In this document: positions 1 through 8,549 of the stretch, piece after piece
How positions within the stretch are numbered: position 1 is the first letter of the stretch
How the letters are laid out: the number at the start of each line of letters is the position of its first letter
Source of the DNA: an uncultured Prevotellaceae bacterium
Lineage (GTDB): Bacteria > Bacteroidota > Bacteroidia > Bacteroidales > Bacteroidaceae
Direction: 5' to 3'
Assembly: GCA_902781315.1 (NCBI GenBank)
Contig: CACZIT010000010.1
Coordinates: forward strand, 93,951 to 157,950
Length of the DNA stretch: 64,000 nucleotides
Position numbers and translations under genes: made by a program
Notes under the pieces: generated by a model
What the model was told of the DNA's origin: nothing
What the model saw: only the letters and a program-made list of their open reading frames with translations
Database searches by the model: none

Positions 1-2
1 TA

Positions 3-254
3 GCCAAAAACGGCCCCGTCAAGGATGAGAAGTGGTTTGAATATAGCGAAGACTACATCGACCGCCTCTATTTCCTTGACGAAGAATCCTACCAGATGAA
101 GAAATTCCTCAAAAACCAAATCGAAGACATTGAATCCTTACCTCCATCCGAGAAGTCTCTCTGCGACGAAGCCTTATCCATCTGCTCCTGCATCGACGAA
201 ACCTGTGATATATTCCTATATGCAACCCCATACAACTGGGAAGCACCGGAATAG
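3..254 (+). CDS. C-terminal end of an unidentified protein, cut by the window edge
   Basis: An open frame enters from the left edge and stops at TAG 252-254, leaving the last 83 residues of a protein that begins outside the window. The visible part is acidic and aromatic (KWFEYSEDYIDRLYF), ends in a cysteine-rich stretch (SICSCIDETCD) and shows no membrane segment or signal peptide. Its AT-rich composition matches the accessory genes that follow. I do not recognise a family, and with only the tail visible no function can be given. Confidence 0.55.
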   Translation, partial: AKNGPVKDEKWFEYSEDYIDRLYFLDEESYQMKKFLKNQIEDIESLPPSEKSLCDEALSICSCIDETCDIFLYATPYNWEAPE

Positions 255-589
255 CAGCAAATAGCGATTCGCGCCTACTTTCTGCCTGAAAAATTTGCAA
301 GTTTGGTCATATTTGATTATATTTGCATTCGAAAACATTGAGGGCAAAAAGAAAAGTGATTTGAACGTCACGCTGTAACAGTAGATTCACGGAAATCTCG
401 CAAATAGAAATGGATCTCTACTATGATACGGCGAAGTGATGGTTCACGTCCCTTCATAGGGCGTGAATCGCTTCTGCTGATTTCAGAGATTCAGGCCATG
501 CGAGAGCCTACGTGAAGAATTTGGCAAGAAGTCGGTTCCCGCTCTTTTTGTATATATGAACAATCAATTTTAACTGAAGACATAAATCT
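255..589. other. Gene-free stretch with one long hairpin
   Basis: No convincing reading frame lies here. The one clear structure is an inverted repeat at 433-474: outer arms GAAGTGA/TCGCTTC, inner arms TTCACGTCCCT/AGGGCGTGAA, loop TCAT. No T-run follows on either side, so it is not a typical intrinsic terminator. It could be a transcript leader structure for the genes starting at 590. Confidence 0.4.
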
Positions 590-811
590 ATGAGTAAAGT
601 ATTTAGAATTACGCCCAAACGGGTGAAACGCTCTAATGGGCAGGTGTTGACACCGGACATGTCAATCACCGTGACGACACGTTCGCACACCACCACTCCA
701 TTCTACAATGGAGCTGTAGAGATTAAAGAGCAGTACATGCGCATGTATCAGTTTGACTACAAGAAAGCTTGCTGCTCAGTGAATGATTTTGAATTTGAAA
801 AGTTGGATTAA
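590..811 (+). CDS. Small DUF6140-like protein
   Basis: This frame encodes 73 residues beginning MSKVFRITPKRVKRSNG. The pattern of a K-F-I-T-P/K-R opening, then MSITVTT, then a Y/F-M-R-x-Y-x-x-D/Y-x-K-K-A segment resembles the small DUF6140 proteins common in Bacteroidales, whose function is unknown. The next gene starts 22 bases downstream in the same direction, so the two are probably co-transcribed. There is no signal peptide or membrane segment. The family is recalled from pattern only and the role is open. Confidence 0.6.
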   Translation: MSKVFRITPKRVKRSNGQVLTPDMSITVTTRSHTTTPFYNGAVEIKEQYMRMYQFDYKKACCSVNDFEFEKLD

Positions 812-833
812 TAATTTTAAACTGAATGGAATT

Positions 834-2027
834 ATGAAAACAAGAGTGATTACATGGTTATTGGCTATCGGAATTCCTGCTGCTTTGTTGGCAATATTCT
901 TTTTTGTGTTCCACATCCCAGAATTTTGGGCTCAATTATTAGCGATTATTGCTAGTGCTTTTCTTGGTGCTGGTGCTACAGCATGGCTTACCAATACCTT
1001 ATTATCCAATCAGCAGGAATCTGAAGAAGCTAAAGAGAAAAACATCAAAGTGTTTGAAAACAAAATTCAGGTTTATTCTGAATTCATATCTAAGATGTGG
1101 AAAACTTTGGAAGATGACATTATAACAGATGAGGAAATTCGCGGAATAAGATTAGACATATTTAACAAGTTAATCTTTTACTTTGATGATATAGATAAAC
1201 TTGCAGAGAAAGTAGATAGGATTAAAAGCTCTGATATGTTTTCAGAAGAAATAGATAATTCTAAAAGAACTCAAGAAACTATTCTGTGTTTTTCTGAAAT
1301 AACCGAAATGCTTCGCGACGATGTTAGAAGAAGCAGTATTGGAGATAAAGCAAAATCTATAAGTAATTTATGGAATAAATTTGGAATTCAGCCAAGAGAT
1401 TCTGAAAACGAAACAAAATCAAATGAAAAAAATGAAACTGTAAATAAAACTATATCGGATAATATTATAAAAGGTTCAGCCCAACAAGAAGAAAACGCAT
1501 CAGAAGATTCTCAAAGGCTGGAAGAAAATACTTGGCATTTCAATGCATGGGGTGATCAACAATTTAAACTGATCGAAAATAATTTGGCTGAGTCGAAAGA
1601 AATAGAATTGTCGCTTGTTGAATATGGAGAATATTGGCGTACGAACCTACTAAAGCAGGTTGGTGAAGGCGATATTATTATGCTATTCAGACGAGGAGGC
1701 TATGGCTATGTTGGAGCATTTGAAGCTATTGGAAGAAGAATTTTCGATTTCGAAAAGGGTGAAGAAGAAATCCTATACTTTGGCGAAGAGAAACCTCGGC
1801 CTGTTGAAAACTTTAATGCAGATGTAGAAAAATACGACATCTACAAGAGCCGAGAAGATGGAGCTACTTTGTGTTCTAATCTCATAGTAAAACGTATTGC
1901 TTATGTTCCAGAAGGTGTAGGCAATCCTGGCGGAGTTTATCGCAGAACAATTTCGCGATACGATTCTCACTATGCATGGCTGTTAAGGGAAAGATTTCAG
2001 AAGAAAGGGCAATGGCAAGAAGATTGA
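834..2027 (+). CDS. Membrane-anchored protein with PUA/EVE-like C-terminal region
   Basis: I start this 397-residue protein at ATG 834, not at the upstream ATG 783, because 834 opens directly into a membrane segment and avoids overlap with the previous gene. Residues 1-60 form two hydrophobic helices (ITWLLAIGIPAALLAIFFFV and AQLLAIIASAFLGAGATAWL). A charged, partly coiled middle follows. From about residue 235 a compact region contains VGEGDIIMLFRRGGYGYVGA, the kind of beta-strand pattern seen in PUA/EVE-type domains that bind modified bases. The next gene begins with a similar stretch (KSGDWVVVPTYGAFSVYEL) fused to a nuclease, so the two may sense related ligands, one at the membrane and one in the cytosol. 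This is inference; no named family is claimed. Confidence 0.6.
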   Translation: MKTRVITWLLAIGIPAALLAIFFFVFHIPEFWAQLLAIIASAFLGAGATAWLTNTLLSNQQESEEAKEKNIKVFENKIQVYSEFISKMWKTLEDDIITDEEIRGIRLDIFNKLIFYFDDIDKLAEKVDRIKSSDMFSEEIDNSKRTQETILCFSEITEMLRDDVRRSSIGDKAKSISNLWNKFGIQPRDSENETKSNEKNETVNKTISDNIIKGSAQQEENASEDSQRLEENTWHFNAWGDQQFKLIENNLAESKEIELSLVEYGEYWRTNLLKQVGEGDIIMLFRRGGYGYVGAFEAIGRRIFDFEKGEEEILYFGEEKPRPVENFNADVEKYDIYKSREDGATLCSNLIVKRIAYVPEGVGNPGGVYRRTISRYDSHYAWLLRERFQKKGQWQED

Positions 2028-2061
2028 AGTAATACGAATAACATTAAATAATACAACAAAC

Positions 2062-3117
2062 ATGGAAAGAAACTATTGGATACATCGTATCAGTCACATT
2101 GCTGAAATTTCGTACCCTCTGCTTGATGCCGGCTATCTGAGCTATGGGTGGAGTGACTTTGAAGAAAATGGTTTTATTGAAGGGGTGCGTGGTGATAATG
2201 GTTGGGCATATATAGAGGAGCAATTCAAGTTGAAGTGGGGTGAACTTTCCAGAGGAAGGTACCAACTGTGGAACTTTATTAAGGAGATGAAATCTGGCGA
2301 TTGGGTTGTAGTGCCAACTTATGGGGCCTTCTCAGTTTATGAACTATTGGACGATGAGCCAATAATGGTAAAGGATATTAAAGATGTCATCATTAAAAAT
2401 TGGAACGAAGAAGTTGTGCTTAGAGACAATGACGGTTATTTGATAGATAAAGAAAAGAACCGAATTGATCTTGGTTTTGCTAGACGCGTTAGGCTGATTC
2501 AAAAAGACATCTCCAGGTACGATTATGCAGACAGTGATTTAACATCAAGGATGAAGGTCAGGCAGACTAATGTTTGTATAACTGATTTGGGACAAAATAT
2601 TATTAAGGCAATAGAAAATTTCCAGAAAACCAAGCCTATTCGTTTTAGAAACGAGATTAACGAGGTGGTTCCTAGCATCCGCTCAATCATCCAAACGAAG
2701 TTGAATCCAGATAAATTTGAAAATCTTATAAAATGGTATTTTGAGAGAGTAGGTGCCAGTTCTGTAGTTATTCCTCCCAAAAATCCATCAAGCAAAGTGG
2801 ATTACGAGGATGTCGATGTCATTGCTACTTTTGATTTATTGAAAACTATCTATTATGTTCAAGTCAAACACTATCGTGGAGAAACAAGTTCTTGGGGTGC
2901 TGAACAGATAGCACATCTTAAAGAATTGGCTGCCATGAAGGATGACAGACTTGACGACGGCTATACAAAGGTTTATTGGCTTTTATCATCTTCTGAACTA
3001 TTTTCAGAGGAATGTATTAATAAGGCTAAAGAGACTAACGTTCAGCTGATTGACGGCAATACTTTTTCTTCAATGCTCTTGGATGCAGGATTTCTTGGCG
3101 TTGGCGATGTTCTATAA
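2062..3117 (+). CDS. Mrr-type restriction endonuclease with N-terminal PUA/EVE-like domain
   Basis: The protein has 351 residues. Residues 1 to about 150 form a PUA/EVE-like module (GYLSYGWSDF, then KSGDWVVVPTYGAFSVYEL), a type that often reads modified bases. Residues about 205-340 look like a PD-(D/E)XK Mrr domain: a helix with NPDKFENLIKWYFERVGA, an aspartate in DYEDVDVIATFD, and the core YYVQVKHY, where QVK stands in the (D/E)xK position. Such fusions are typical of type IV restriction enzymes that cut modified foreign DNA. It sits 34 bases after the membrane protein in the same direction. Modified-DNA restriction is inferred from family knowledge; the base recognised is unknown. Confidence 0.75.
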   Translation: MERNYWIHRISHIAEISYPLLDAGYLSYGWSDFEENGFIEGVRGDNGWAYIEEQFKLKWGELSRGRYQLWNFIKEMKSGDWVVVPTYGAFSVYELLDDEPIMVKDIKDVIIKNWNEEVVLRDNDGYLIDKEKNRIDLGFARRVRLIQKDISRYDYADSDLTSRMKVRQTNVCITDLGQNIIKAIENFQKTKPIRFRNEINEVVPSIRSIIQTKLNPDKFENLIKWYFERVGASSVVIPPKNPSSKVDYEDVDVIATFDLLKTIYYVQVKHYRGETSSWGAEQIAHLKELAAMKDDRLDDGYTKVYWLLSSSELFSEECINKAKETNVQLIDGNTFSSMLLDAGFLGVGDVL

Positions 3118-3146
3118 CAGCGTAATAAGACAAAAATGATCACCCG

Positions 3147-3854
3147 TCACTCCTTGAACTCCACGATGGCACTTGCCTCGCTGCCGATGGCGAGGGCTAC
3201 GACGATGGTGTCGGCGGCGACGTGGTAGACCGTCGGCGTGAGCGTGTCGCCCAGCTTTGCCGGTATCCTATATTCCACGCGCAGGCCACGCACCTCGAAG
3301 TCCTCGGGCAGCAGCTCCATCGCCATGCGGATGTAGTTGGCATTGTTCACGTGGCGGTTGTAGTCGATGTCGGCCCGCATCACGCGAATGGGCTCCAGCA
3401 CCTCACCACCCTCGCGGGGCAGAATGATGCGGCGGTCGCCGTAAGTCATGTCGAGCTGAGGTTCCAGCGTCATCGAGCTGATGGTGGCATCGTCGACGCG
3501 CTTCAGCTTCCCGGTGGTCTTGTCGACGAAGGCTCCCATGCTCCACGTGCGGTAGCAGGGCTTCCCTTCGGCGTCGTAGATGAAGGTGTTGCGGAAACCG
3601 TACATCGGTTTCATGCCGTAGACGGAGGTGGAAACGGTGAGCTGCTCCTTGAATATAGGTACGCGAATCACTTCCACCTGCCTGGATGCCAGCAGTTGAG
3701 CCATGTTCTGCTCGGCGAAATATTGCTGCACACCGGGTTCTGAGTCAATCCACATCTCGGAACAGTCCTGCATCATCTGCAGGGCGGAAAAGAGTTTCAG
3801 TCGGCCTTCGCTGTCGCAGGCGCTCGTCGTCACTTTATACGTTAGGCTATACAT
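3147..3854 (-). CDS. Acyl-ACP thioesterase (FatA/FatB type)
   Basis: This 235-residue protein hydrolyses acyl-ACP to release free fatty acids. The reading starts MYSLTYKVTTSACDSEG and has the two-hotdog layout of bacterial acyl-ACP thioesterases. The second half carries DIDYNRHVNNANYI, matching the conserved D-x-N-x-H-V-N-N-x-x-Y active-site segment. The first half has the WSMGAFVDKTTGKLKR region typical of the family. The frame stays open about 80 codons further upstream, but that part is the palindromic repeat tract and codes for low-complexity arginine-rich sequence, so I start at 3854. The gene is alone on its strand here, and its leader is the repeat block described separately. Confidence 0.85.
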   Translation of the reverse strand: MYSLTYKVTTSACDSEGRLKLFSALQMMQDCSEMWIDSEPGVQQYFAEQNMAQLLASRQVEVIRVPIFKEQLTVSTSVYGMKPMYGFRNTFIYDAEGKPCYRTWSMGAFVDKTTGKLKRVDDATISSMTLEPQLDMTYGDRRIILPREGGEVLEPIRVMRADIDYNRHVNNANYIRMAMELLPEDFEVRGLRVEYRIPAKLGDTLTPTVYHVAADTIVVALAIGSEASAIVEFKE

Positions 3855-3860
3855 TTTTAG

Positions 3861-4130
3861 AGTTGAGAGTTTAGAGTTCTTTCTCCGCTTTGCTACGAAA
3901 GCGCGCCTGCGGCGCTGTTGAGAGGCGCCTGCGGCGCAGTTGAGAGGCGCTTCGCGCAGTTGAGAGGCGCCTGCGGCGCGGTTGAGAAGCTGCTGCGCAG
4001 CGGTTGAAAGGCGCGCCGAGCGGAGAGCTCTGAACGGCGACGCAGTCGCTTTGAACCGCGCGAAGCGCATTGAACCATTTGAACCGCTGCGCAGCAGCAT
4101 TGAACGGCGACGCAGTCGCTTTTAAAATTC
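3861..4130 (-). repeat. Array of short palindromes between TTGA-type spacers, upstream of the thioesterase
   Basis: The tract alternates spacers such as TTGAGAGG and TTGAACC with small perfect or near-perfect palindromes: GCGCCTGCGGCGC, GCTGCGCAGC, GCGACGCAGTCGC, GCGCTTCGCGC. Most stems close on a 3-base loop. Read on the minus strand, the end next to the gene (AGCAAAGCGGAGAAAGAACT) nearly repeats the block that leads into the kinase gene at 14.9-15.05 kb. Confidence 0.85.
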
Positions 4131-4203
4131 GCCTGCAAAATTACAAATTATCCAGGAAATAAGAGTGTCCGTTATTTCCCCATTATTGCTTGCTTTGTGA
4201 CAA

Positions 4204-4254
4204 CAAAAAGCCTCTTGCCCTTTTCCCATTGCCGCGAAACGGCAGGGCAAGGGG
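4204..4254 (-). terminator. Intrinsic terminator of the lipoprotein gene
   Basis: Arms 4211-4220 (CCTCTTGCCC) and 4245-4254 (GGGCAAGGGG) pair over ten positions with one G-T, with an inner GCCG/CGGC stem. On the minus strand the hairpin is followed by CTTTTTG. It lies about 60 bases after the stop of the lipoprotein gene. Confidence 0.75.
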
Positions 4255-4316
4255 ACTAAAGGGCTATGCCTTCAGGGTTTTGAAGTAATGGGCAATGGTC
4301 TGCCGGAATCATCCGG

Positions 4317-4712
4317 CTACTGCCGCTTGTAGTATGAGAAACGGGAACTGAGCAGGGGGAGCATCATCATGCCGTCTTTCGAGACTAAGAAAATGTCTGG
4401 CCCTTTGCTCTTGTCAGTGTACCACACGGTGTAGACCGTGTCATAGCCTTCGTAGGGGGGAAACTCTTTCTCCTCCTTCCACGTGTAGGTGAAGTCGATG
4501 TGCTGGGGCTTTCCATCCGAGATATATTCACGGTAGCCGGTGCCATTGCTGCGGAAAACCAGGACGTCTCTGAGTTCACCCTCGCCTTGCACCCATTTGC
4601 CAACGAGCAAACAGGTGTCCTGACTGTTCTGCACTTCGTCGTCGTCGCTGCATGCAGCAAGGCAGAGGCTCAGCAGCAACAGGCTCATAGCGATCATCCA
4701 TTTTGTTTTCAT
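4317..4712 (-). CDS. Small secreted lipoprotein, unknown function
   Basis: The start at 4712 gives MKTKWMIAMSLLLLSLCLAAC, a lipoprotein signal peptide with lipobox LAAC and Cys21 as the lipidated residue, followed by SDDDE, an acidic stretch like the surface-export signal of Bacteroidetes lipoproteins. The frame extends upstream to 4877, but that part is not signal-like. The mature part (about 110 residues) resembles small lipocalin-like proteins: GKWVQGEGELRDVLVFRSNG, then alternating aromatic strands (FTYTWKEEKEFPPYEGYD). No family name is secure. It is divergent from cysS and shares the 4713-4884 promoter region. An envelope location is well supported; the role is not known. Confidence 0.8.
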   Translation of the reverse strand: MKTKWMIAMSLLLLSLCLAACSDDDEVQNSQDTCLLVGKWVQGEGELRDVLVFRSNGTGYREYISDGKPQHIDFTYTWKEEKEFPPYEGYDTVYTVWYTDKSKGPDIFLVSKDGMMMLPLLSSRFSYYKRQ

Positions 4713-4839
4713 ACGCTCAGTTGATTGTTTGTTTGAAAAAATAAGCAGATTTCTATTAATGGAACTGCGAAAACGGGAAAAACTTGCACGGGAAATGAAA
4801 AAAAACGACGAAAGGGCGGTTTTTTGCCTATATTTTTTG

Positions 4840-4847
4840 TAATTTTG
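4840..4847 (+). promoter_or_regulatory. Putative -7 element for cysS
   Basis: TAATTTTG matches the Bacteroidetes -7 form TAnnTTTG and lies 38 bases before the cysS start. No TTTG stands at the usual 19-21 base spacing upstream, so the -33 part is not identified. Confidence 0.4.
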
Positions 4848-4884
4848 CAACCACTGATAAACATTTTTTTTCAACAATCAATAT

Positions 4885-6396
4885 ATGGAACAGAAGAAGC
4901 AAGTATTGCTGGTTTACAACACGCTGACGCGACAGAAGGAACGTTTCGAACCGCTGCACGCCCCGAACGTGGGTATGTATGTGTGCGGTCCTACGGTATA
5001 TGGCGACCCGCATCTGGGTCATGCCCGCCCGGCCATCACTTTCGACATCGTATTCCGCTACCTGAAGCACCTGGGCTACAAGGTGCGCTACGTGAGGAAC
5101 ATCACCGACGTGGGCCACTTGGAGCACGATGCCGACGAGGGCGACGACAAGATAGCAAAGAAGGCACGGCTGGAGCAGCTGGAGCCGATGGAGATTGCGC
5201 AGTACTACACGAACCGCTACCACCAGGCCATGGACGCGCTGGGCGTGCTGCGCCCGTCGATAGAGCCGCATGCCACGGGCCACATCATCGAACAGCAGCA
5301 GCTGGTGAAGCAGATTCTGGACAACGGCTTTGCTTATGAGTCGAACGGTTCGATTTACTTCGACATCGAGGCTTACAACAAGAAATATCACTACGGCATC
5401 CTCTCAGGCCGTTCGCTGGAGAACACGCTCGACGAGAGCCGCTCGCTGGCAGGCATCGGCGAGAAGCACAACCAGGCCGACTTCGCCCTGTGGAAGAAGG
5501 CACAGCCCGAGCACATCATGCGCTGGCCCTCGCCTTGGAGCGACGGCTTCCCCGGCTGGCACTGCGAGTGCACGGCGATGGGACGCAAGTATCTGGGTGA
5601 GCAGTTCGACATTCACGGCGGCGGCATGGACTTGGTGTTCCCGCACCACGAATGCGAGATTGCCCAGGCCGTGGCATCGATGGGTCATCAGGCCGTGAAG
5701 TACTGGATGCACAACAATATGATCACCATCAACGGACAGAAGATGGGCAAGTCGCTGGGCAACTTCATCACGCTGGAGCAGTTCTTCACCGGCAAGCACG
5801 AGTTGCTGTCGCAGGCCTACTCGCCGATGACCATCCGCTTCTTCATACTCTCGGCCCACTACCGCTCGACGGTGGACTTCTCCGACGAAGCCCTGCAGGC
5901 TTCGCAGAAGGGCTTGGAGCGCCTGATGGACGGACTGAAGAACCTCGACCGCGTGCAGCCTGCCGCACAGTGCGACAAGGAGACGGAGCAGTTTGTGAAG
6001 TCGCTGCGCCAGCGCTGCTACGACGCCATGAACGACGACCTGATGACGCAGCTCGTGGTGAGCTATCTGTTTGAGGCCTGCACGGTGGTGAACAAACTCG
6101 TTGACCACAAGGCAACCATCTGCGCCGACTGCCTGGAAGAGCTGAAGCAGACCATGCACCTCTTCGCCGAAGACCTGCTGGGTCTCTCAACTCACAACTC
6201 TCAACTCTCAACTGGCGGTAACGCCGCCCGCGAGGAAGCTTTCGGCAAGGTGGTTGACATGGTGCTCGACCTGCGTGCCAAAGCCAAGGCTGCCAAGGAC
6301 TGGGCCACCAGCGACCATATCCGCGATGAGCTCGCCGCCCTGGGATTCGAGGTGAAGGACACCAAGGACGGGGCAACGTGGAAGCTGAACAAGTAA
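4885..6396 (+). CDS. cysS: Cysteinyl-tRNA synthetase
   Basis: This 503-residue class I synthetase charges tRNA-Cys. The N-terminal catalytic domain shows YVCGPTVYG with the first zinc-binding cysteine, a HIGH motif as HLGH, and later GWHCECTAM and PHHECEIAQ for the remaining zinc ligands. The KMSKS motif is KMGKSLGNF. The helical anticodon-binding end is complete ([18 protein letters not shown]). One oddity is that residues 434-443, [10 protein letters not shown], are encoded by a CTCTCAACT-type simple repeat otherwise seen between genes here, so a repeat appears to have entered the frame without breaking it. The next gene starts at the base after the stop codon. Confidence 0.97.
   Translation: MEQKKQVLLVYNTLTRQKERFEPLHAPNVGMYVCGPTVYGDPHLGHARPAITFDIVFRYLKHLGYKVRYVRNITDVGHLEHDADEGDDKIAKKARLEQLEPMEIAQYYTNRYHQAMDALGVLRPSIEPHATGHIIEQQQLVKQILDNGFAYESNGSIYFDIEAYNKKYHYGILSGRSLENTLDESRSLAGIGEKHNQADFALWKKAQPEHIMRWPSPWSDGFPGWHCECTAMGRKYLGEQFDIHGGGMDLVFPHHECEIAQAVASMGHQAVKYWMHNNMITINGQKMGKSLGNFITLEQFFTGKHELLSQAYSPMTIRFFILSAHYRSTVDFSDEALQASQKGLERLMDGLKNLDRVQPAAQCDKETEQFVKSLRQRCYDAMNDDLMTQLVVSYLFEACTVVNKLVDHKATICADCLEELKQTMHLFAEDLLGLSTHNSQLSTGGNAAREEAFGKVVDMVLDLRAKAKAAKDWATSDHIRDELAALGFEVKDTKDGATWKLNK
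6184..6213 (+). repeat. Simple repeat embedded in the cysS reading frame
   Basis: CTCTCAACTCACAACTCTCA and the next bases repeat a TCAACTC-type unit in frame (residues 434-443). The same unit occurs between genes at 3856-3880, about 14195-14233 and 15061-15100. It lies in the linker before the last helical part of the synthetase. Confidence 0.75.
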
Positions 6397-8514
6397 GTGA
6401 AAAGCATCGTATTCTGCGTGCTGCTCAGTCTGTTGCCGATGGTGCTGGCAGCACAGACGAACCATGAGGAGCATGCCGACTGGCAACAGCTGATGGAGCA
6501 GCTGATGGACCTCGACGACGACGAGAGCGGCGAGGCCTGGGAGCAGCAGTACGAGCAACTGGCCGACCTCTACGAGCAGAAGATAGACCTTGCTACGGCC
6601 ACACGTGAGGAGTTGGAGCAACTGCCTTTCCTCCGTGCCGAGCAAGTGGAGCAACTCTGCGAATACCTCTATCGCTACGGGCCCATGCAGAGTCTTGGCG
6701 AACTGGCCATGATAGAGAGCCTGGATGCCCAGACGCGGCAACTGCTCGCGCAGTTTGTCAAGTTAGGGACCGCTACCACCGCCAGACCTGCCTCATCCCT
6801 TCAGAAACGAGGGGACCAGAAGGCTTCTGCTTACAACGATTCCGTTTACAACAGAAAGCAACCGTTCTTCCCCTCAGGAGAAACGAAAGGCGGGCTGCTC
6901 CTCACCGCACGCATACCTTTCTACGAACGTCGTGGCGATAAGAATGGCTACTTGGGCTATCCTTATCGCCACACTTTGCGCTATACGATGAACCTCAACC
7001 GCCACCTGCGATTCGGGTTGGTGGGGGCTCAGGACAGCGGCGAACCTTTCTTTTCTAACAAAAACACGCTGGGCTACGACCATTATTCTTTTTACGCGCA
7101 GGCCCGACGACTGGGACGATTGAAGACGCTCGTCGTCGGACATTATCGCTTGCGGTTAGGATTGGGGGGGGTAATTTGCAATAATCTTTATTTAGGAAAA
7201 CTCTCTATGTTCGACCGCGTGGGGCGCATCACGACCGCCATCACGCCCCACTCGTCGCGCATGTCGGCCAACTATCTGCAAGGTGCTGCCGCCACGATAG
7301 CGCTGAGTGGCGACCTCGACCTGACGGCTTTTGTCTCTTATAGGAAGATAGATGCCACGTTGGCGGGCGACTCGGCCATCCGCACGCGGCTCGCGACGGG
7401 CTACCACCGCACGCCGTCGGAAATGGAGCGCAAGAACAATGCCTCGGAGTGGCTCATGGGTGGCAGGCTGAGCTGGCAGCACGGCCACTGGCAGGCCGGA
7501 CTGACGGCGCTGGCCAATGGCTACGACCTGCCGCTGCAGGGTGTCAGTGAAGTGGGGCAGGGGACAAGCAGCTATCGTGCCATCTATCCCGAAGGCAAGA
7601 CGTTTGGAAACGTGGGCATAGACTACGGCTACCACGGGCGGCGACTGTCGCTGAGTGGTGAGACCGCCATCGACAAAGAGGGTGCGCTGGCTACCATCAA
7701 CACGCTGAGCTTCCGCCCTGTGGCCACGCTGAGGCTGATGGCTGTGCAGCGTTTTTATAGCTACCACTACCACGCGCTGCATGCTTCGAGTTTCGGCGAG
7801 AGTGGCAACGTGCAGAACGAAAGCGGTGTGCTGCTGGGGGCCACGTGGCAGGCTGCGCCCCATCTGCAGTTGCTCGCCTATACCGACTACGCCTATTTTC
7901 CTTGGGCCCGCTATCAGGTGTCGCAGTCGTCGCATGCCACCGACCACCTGCTGCAACTGCGCTGGCGCCATCGGCAACTGACATTGCTGGCGCGCTACCG
8001 TCTGCGTCTGCAACAGCGTGACGACAGTTCCGTTGAAACCGACGGCATCCCGCCACTCGTCACCCGCTCGCAGCACCGGCTGCGCCTGGCTGTGGGCTAC
8101 GATCTTGGAAGACTAACCACCCGCACGCAACTCGATGCAGCCTTCAGCCACACCCCTCATCAAGCCACGACGGCCACCAATAGCCGGGGCTGGATGCTGG
8201 GGCAAACGGCCGACTACCGTTGGCGTCGCTTGATGCTTAGTGTCCACGTGGCCTATTTCCACACCGACGACTACGACAGCCGCCTCTATGCCTACGAGCG
8301 TAACCTGCGCTATGCCTTTTCCTTCCCGGCCTACTTCGACCACGGTCTCCGCGGTGCGCTTTATGCCAGCTACTCCCTCGGCCGCCACTTCACGGCAGCA
8401 GCGAAACTCTCCACCACGCACTACTTCGACCGCAGCACCATTGGCACGGGACTGCAGCAGATAGATGGCAGCACGCAGACGGATCTGGAACTGCAACTGG
8501 GATGGAGGCTGTAG
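6397..8514 (+). CDS. Outer-membrane beta-barrel protein with N-terminal helix-hairpin-helix domain
   Basis: The frame starts with GTG directly after the cysS stop and encodes 705 residues. MKSIVFCVLLSLLPMVLAAQ is a signal peptide. Residues about 25-125 are helical and contain a ComEA-like helix-hairpin-helix pattern: IDLATATREELEQLPFLRAE, then LGELAMIESLD. From about residue 160 to the end the protein is built of alternating strands with aromatic girdles (YPYRHTLRYTMNLNRHLRFG and others), ending in LELQLGWRL, as expected for an outer-membrane barrel. This combination is recurrent in Bacteroidetes but its function is not established. Gene spacing suggests cotranscription with cysS. Confidence 0.8.
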   Translation: MKSIVFCVLLSLLPMVLAAQTNHEEHADWQQLMEQLMDLDDDESGEAWEQQYEQLADLYEQKIDLATATREELEQLPFLRAEQVEQLCEYLYRYGPMQSLGELAMIESLDAQTRQLLAQFVKLGTATTARPASSLQKRGDQKASAYNDSVYNRKQPFFPSGETKGGLLLTARIPFYERRGDKNGYLGYPYRHTLRYTMNLNRHLRFGLVGAQDSGEPFFSNKNTLGYDHYSFYAQARRLGRLKTLVVGHYRLRLGLGGVICNNLYLGKLSMFDRVGRITTAITPHSSRMSANYLQGAAATIALSGDLDLTAFVSYRKIDATLAGDSAIRTRLATGYHRTPSEMERKNNASEWLMGGRLSWQHGHWQAGLTALANGYDLPLQGVSEVGQGTSSYRAIYPEGKTFGNVGIDYGYHGRRLSLSGETAIDKEGALATINTLSFRPVATLRLMAVQRFYSYHYHALHASSFGESGNVQNESGVLLGATWQAAPHLQLLAYTDYAYFPWARYQVSQSSHATDHLLQLRWRHRQLTLLARYRLRLQQRDDSSVETDGIPPLVTRSQHRLRLAVGYDLGRLTTRTQLDAAFSHTPHQATTATNSRGWMLGQTADYRWRRLMLSVHVAYFHTDDYDSRLYAYERNLRYAFSFPAYFDHGLRGALYASYSLGRHFTAAAKLSTTHYFDRSTIGTGLQQIDGSTQTDLELQLGWRL

Positions 8515-8549
8515 CGCCTGTGGCGCGGTAGAGAGAGTTGTTATTCTCC

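Noticed and set aside
3855-4138. Upstream extension of the thioesterase frame and other frames through the palindrome array
   Set aside because: Sequence is repeat-derived and arginine-rich in every frame; the family start is at 3854.
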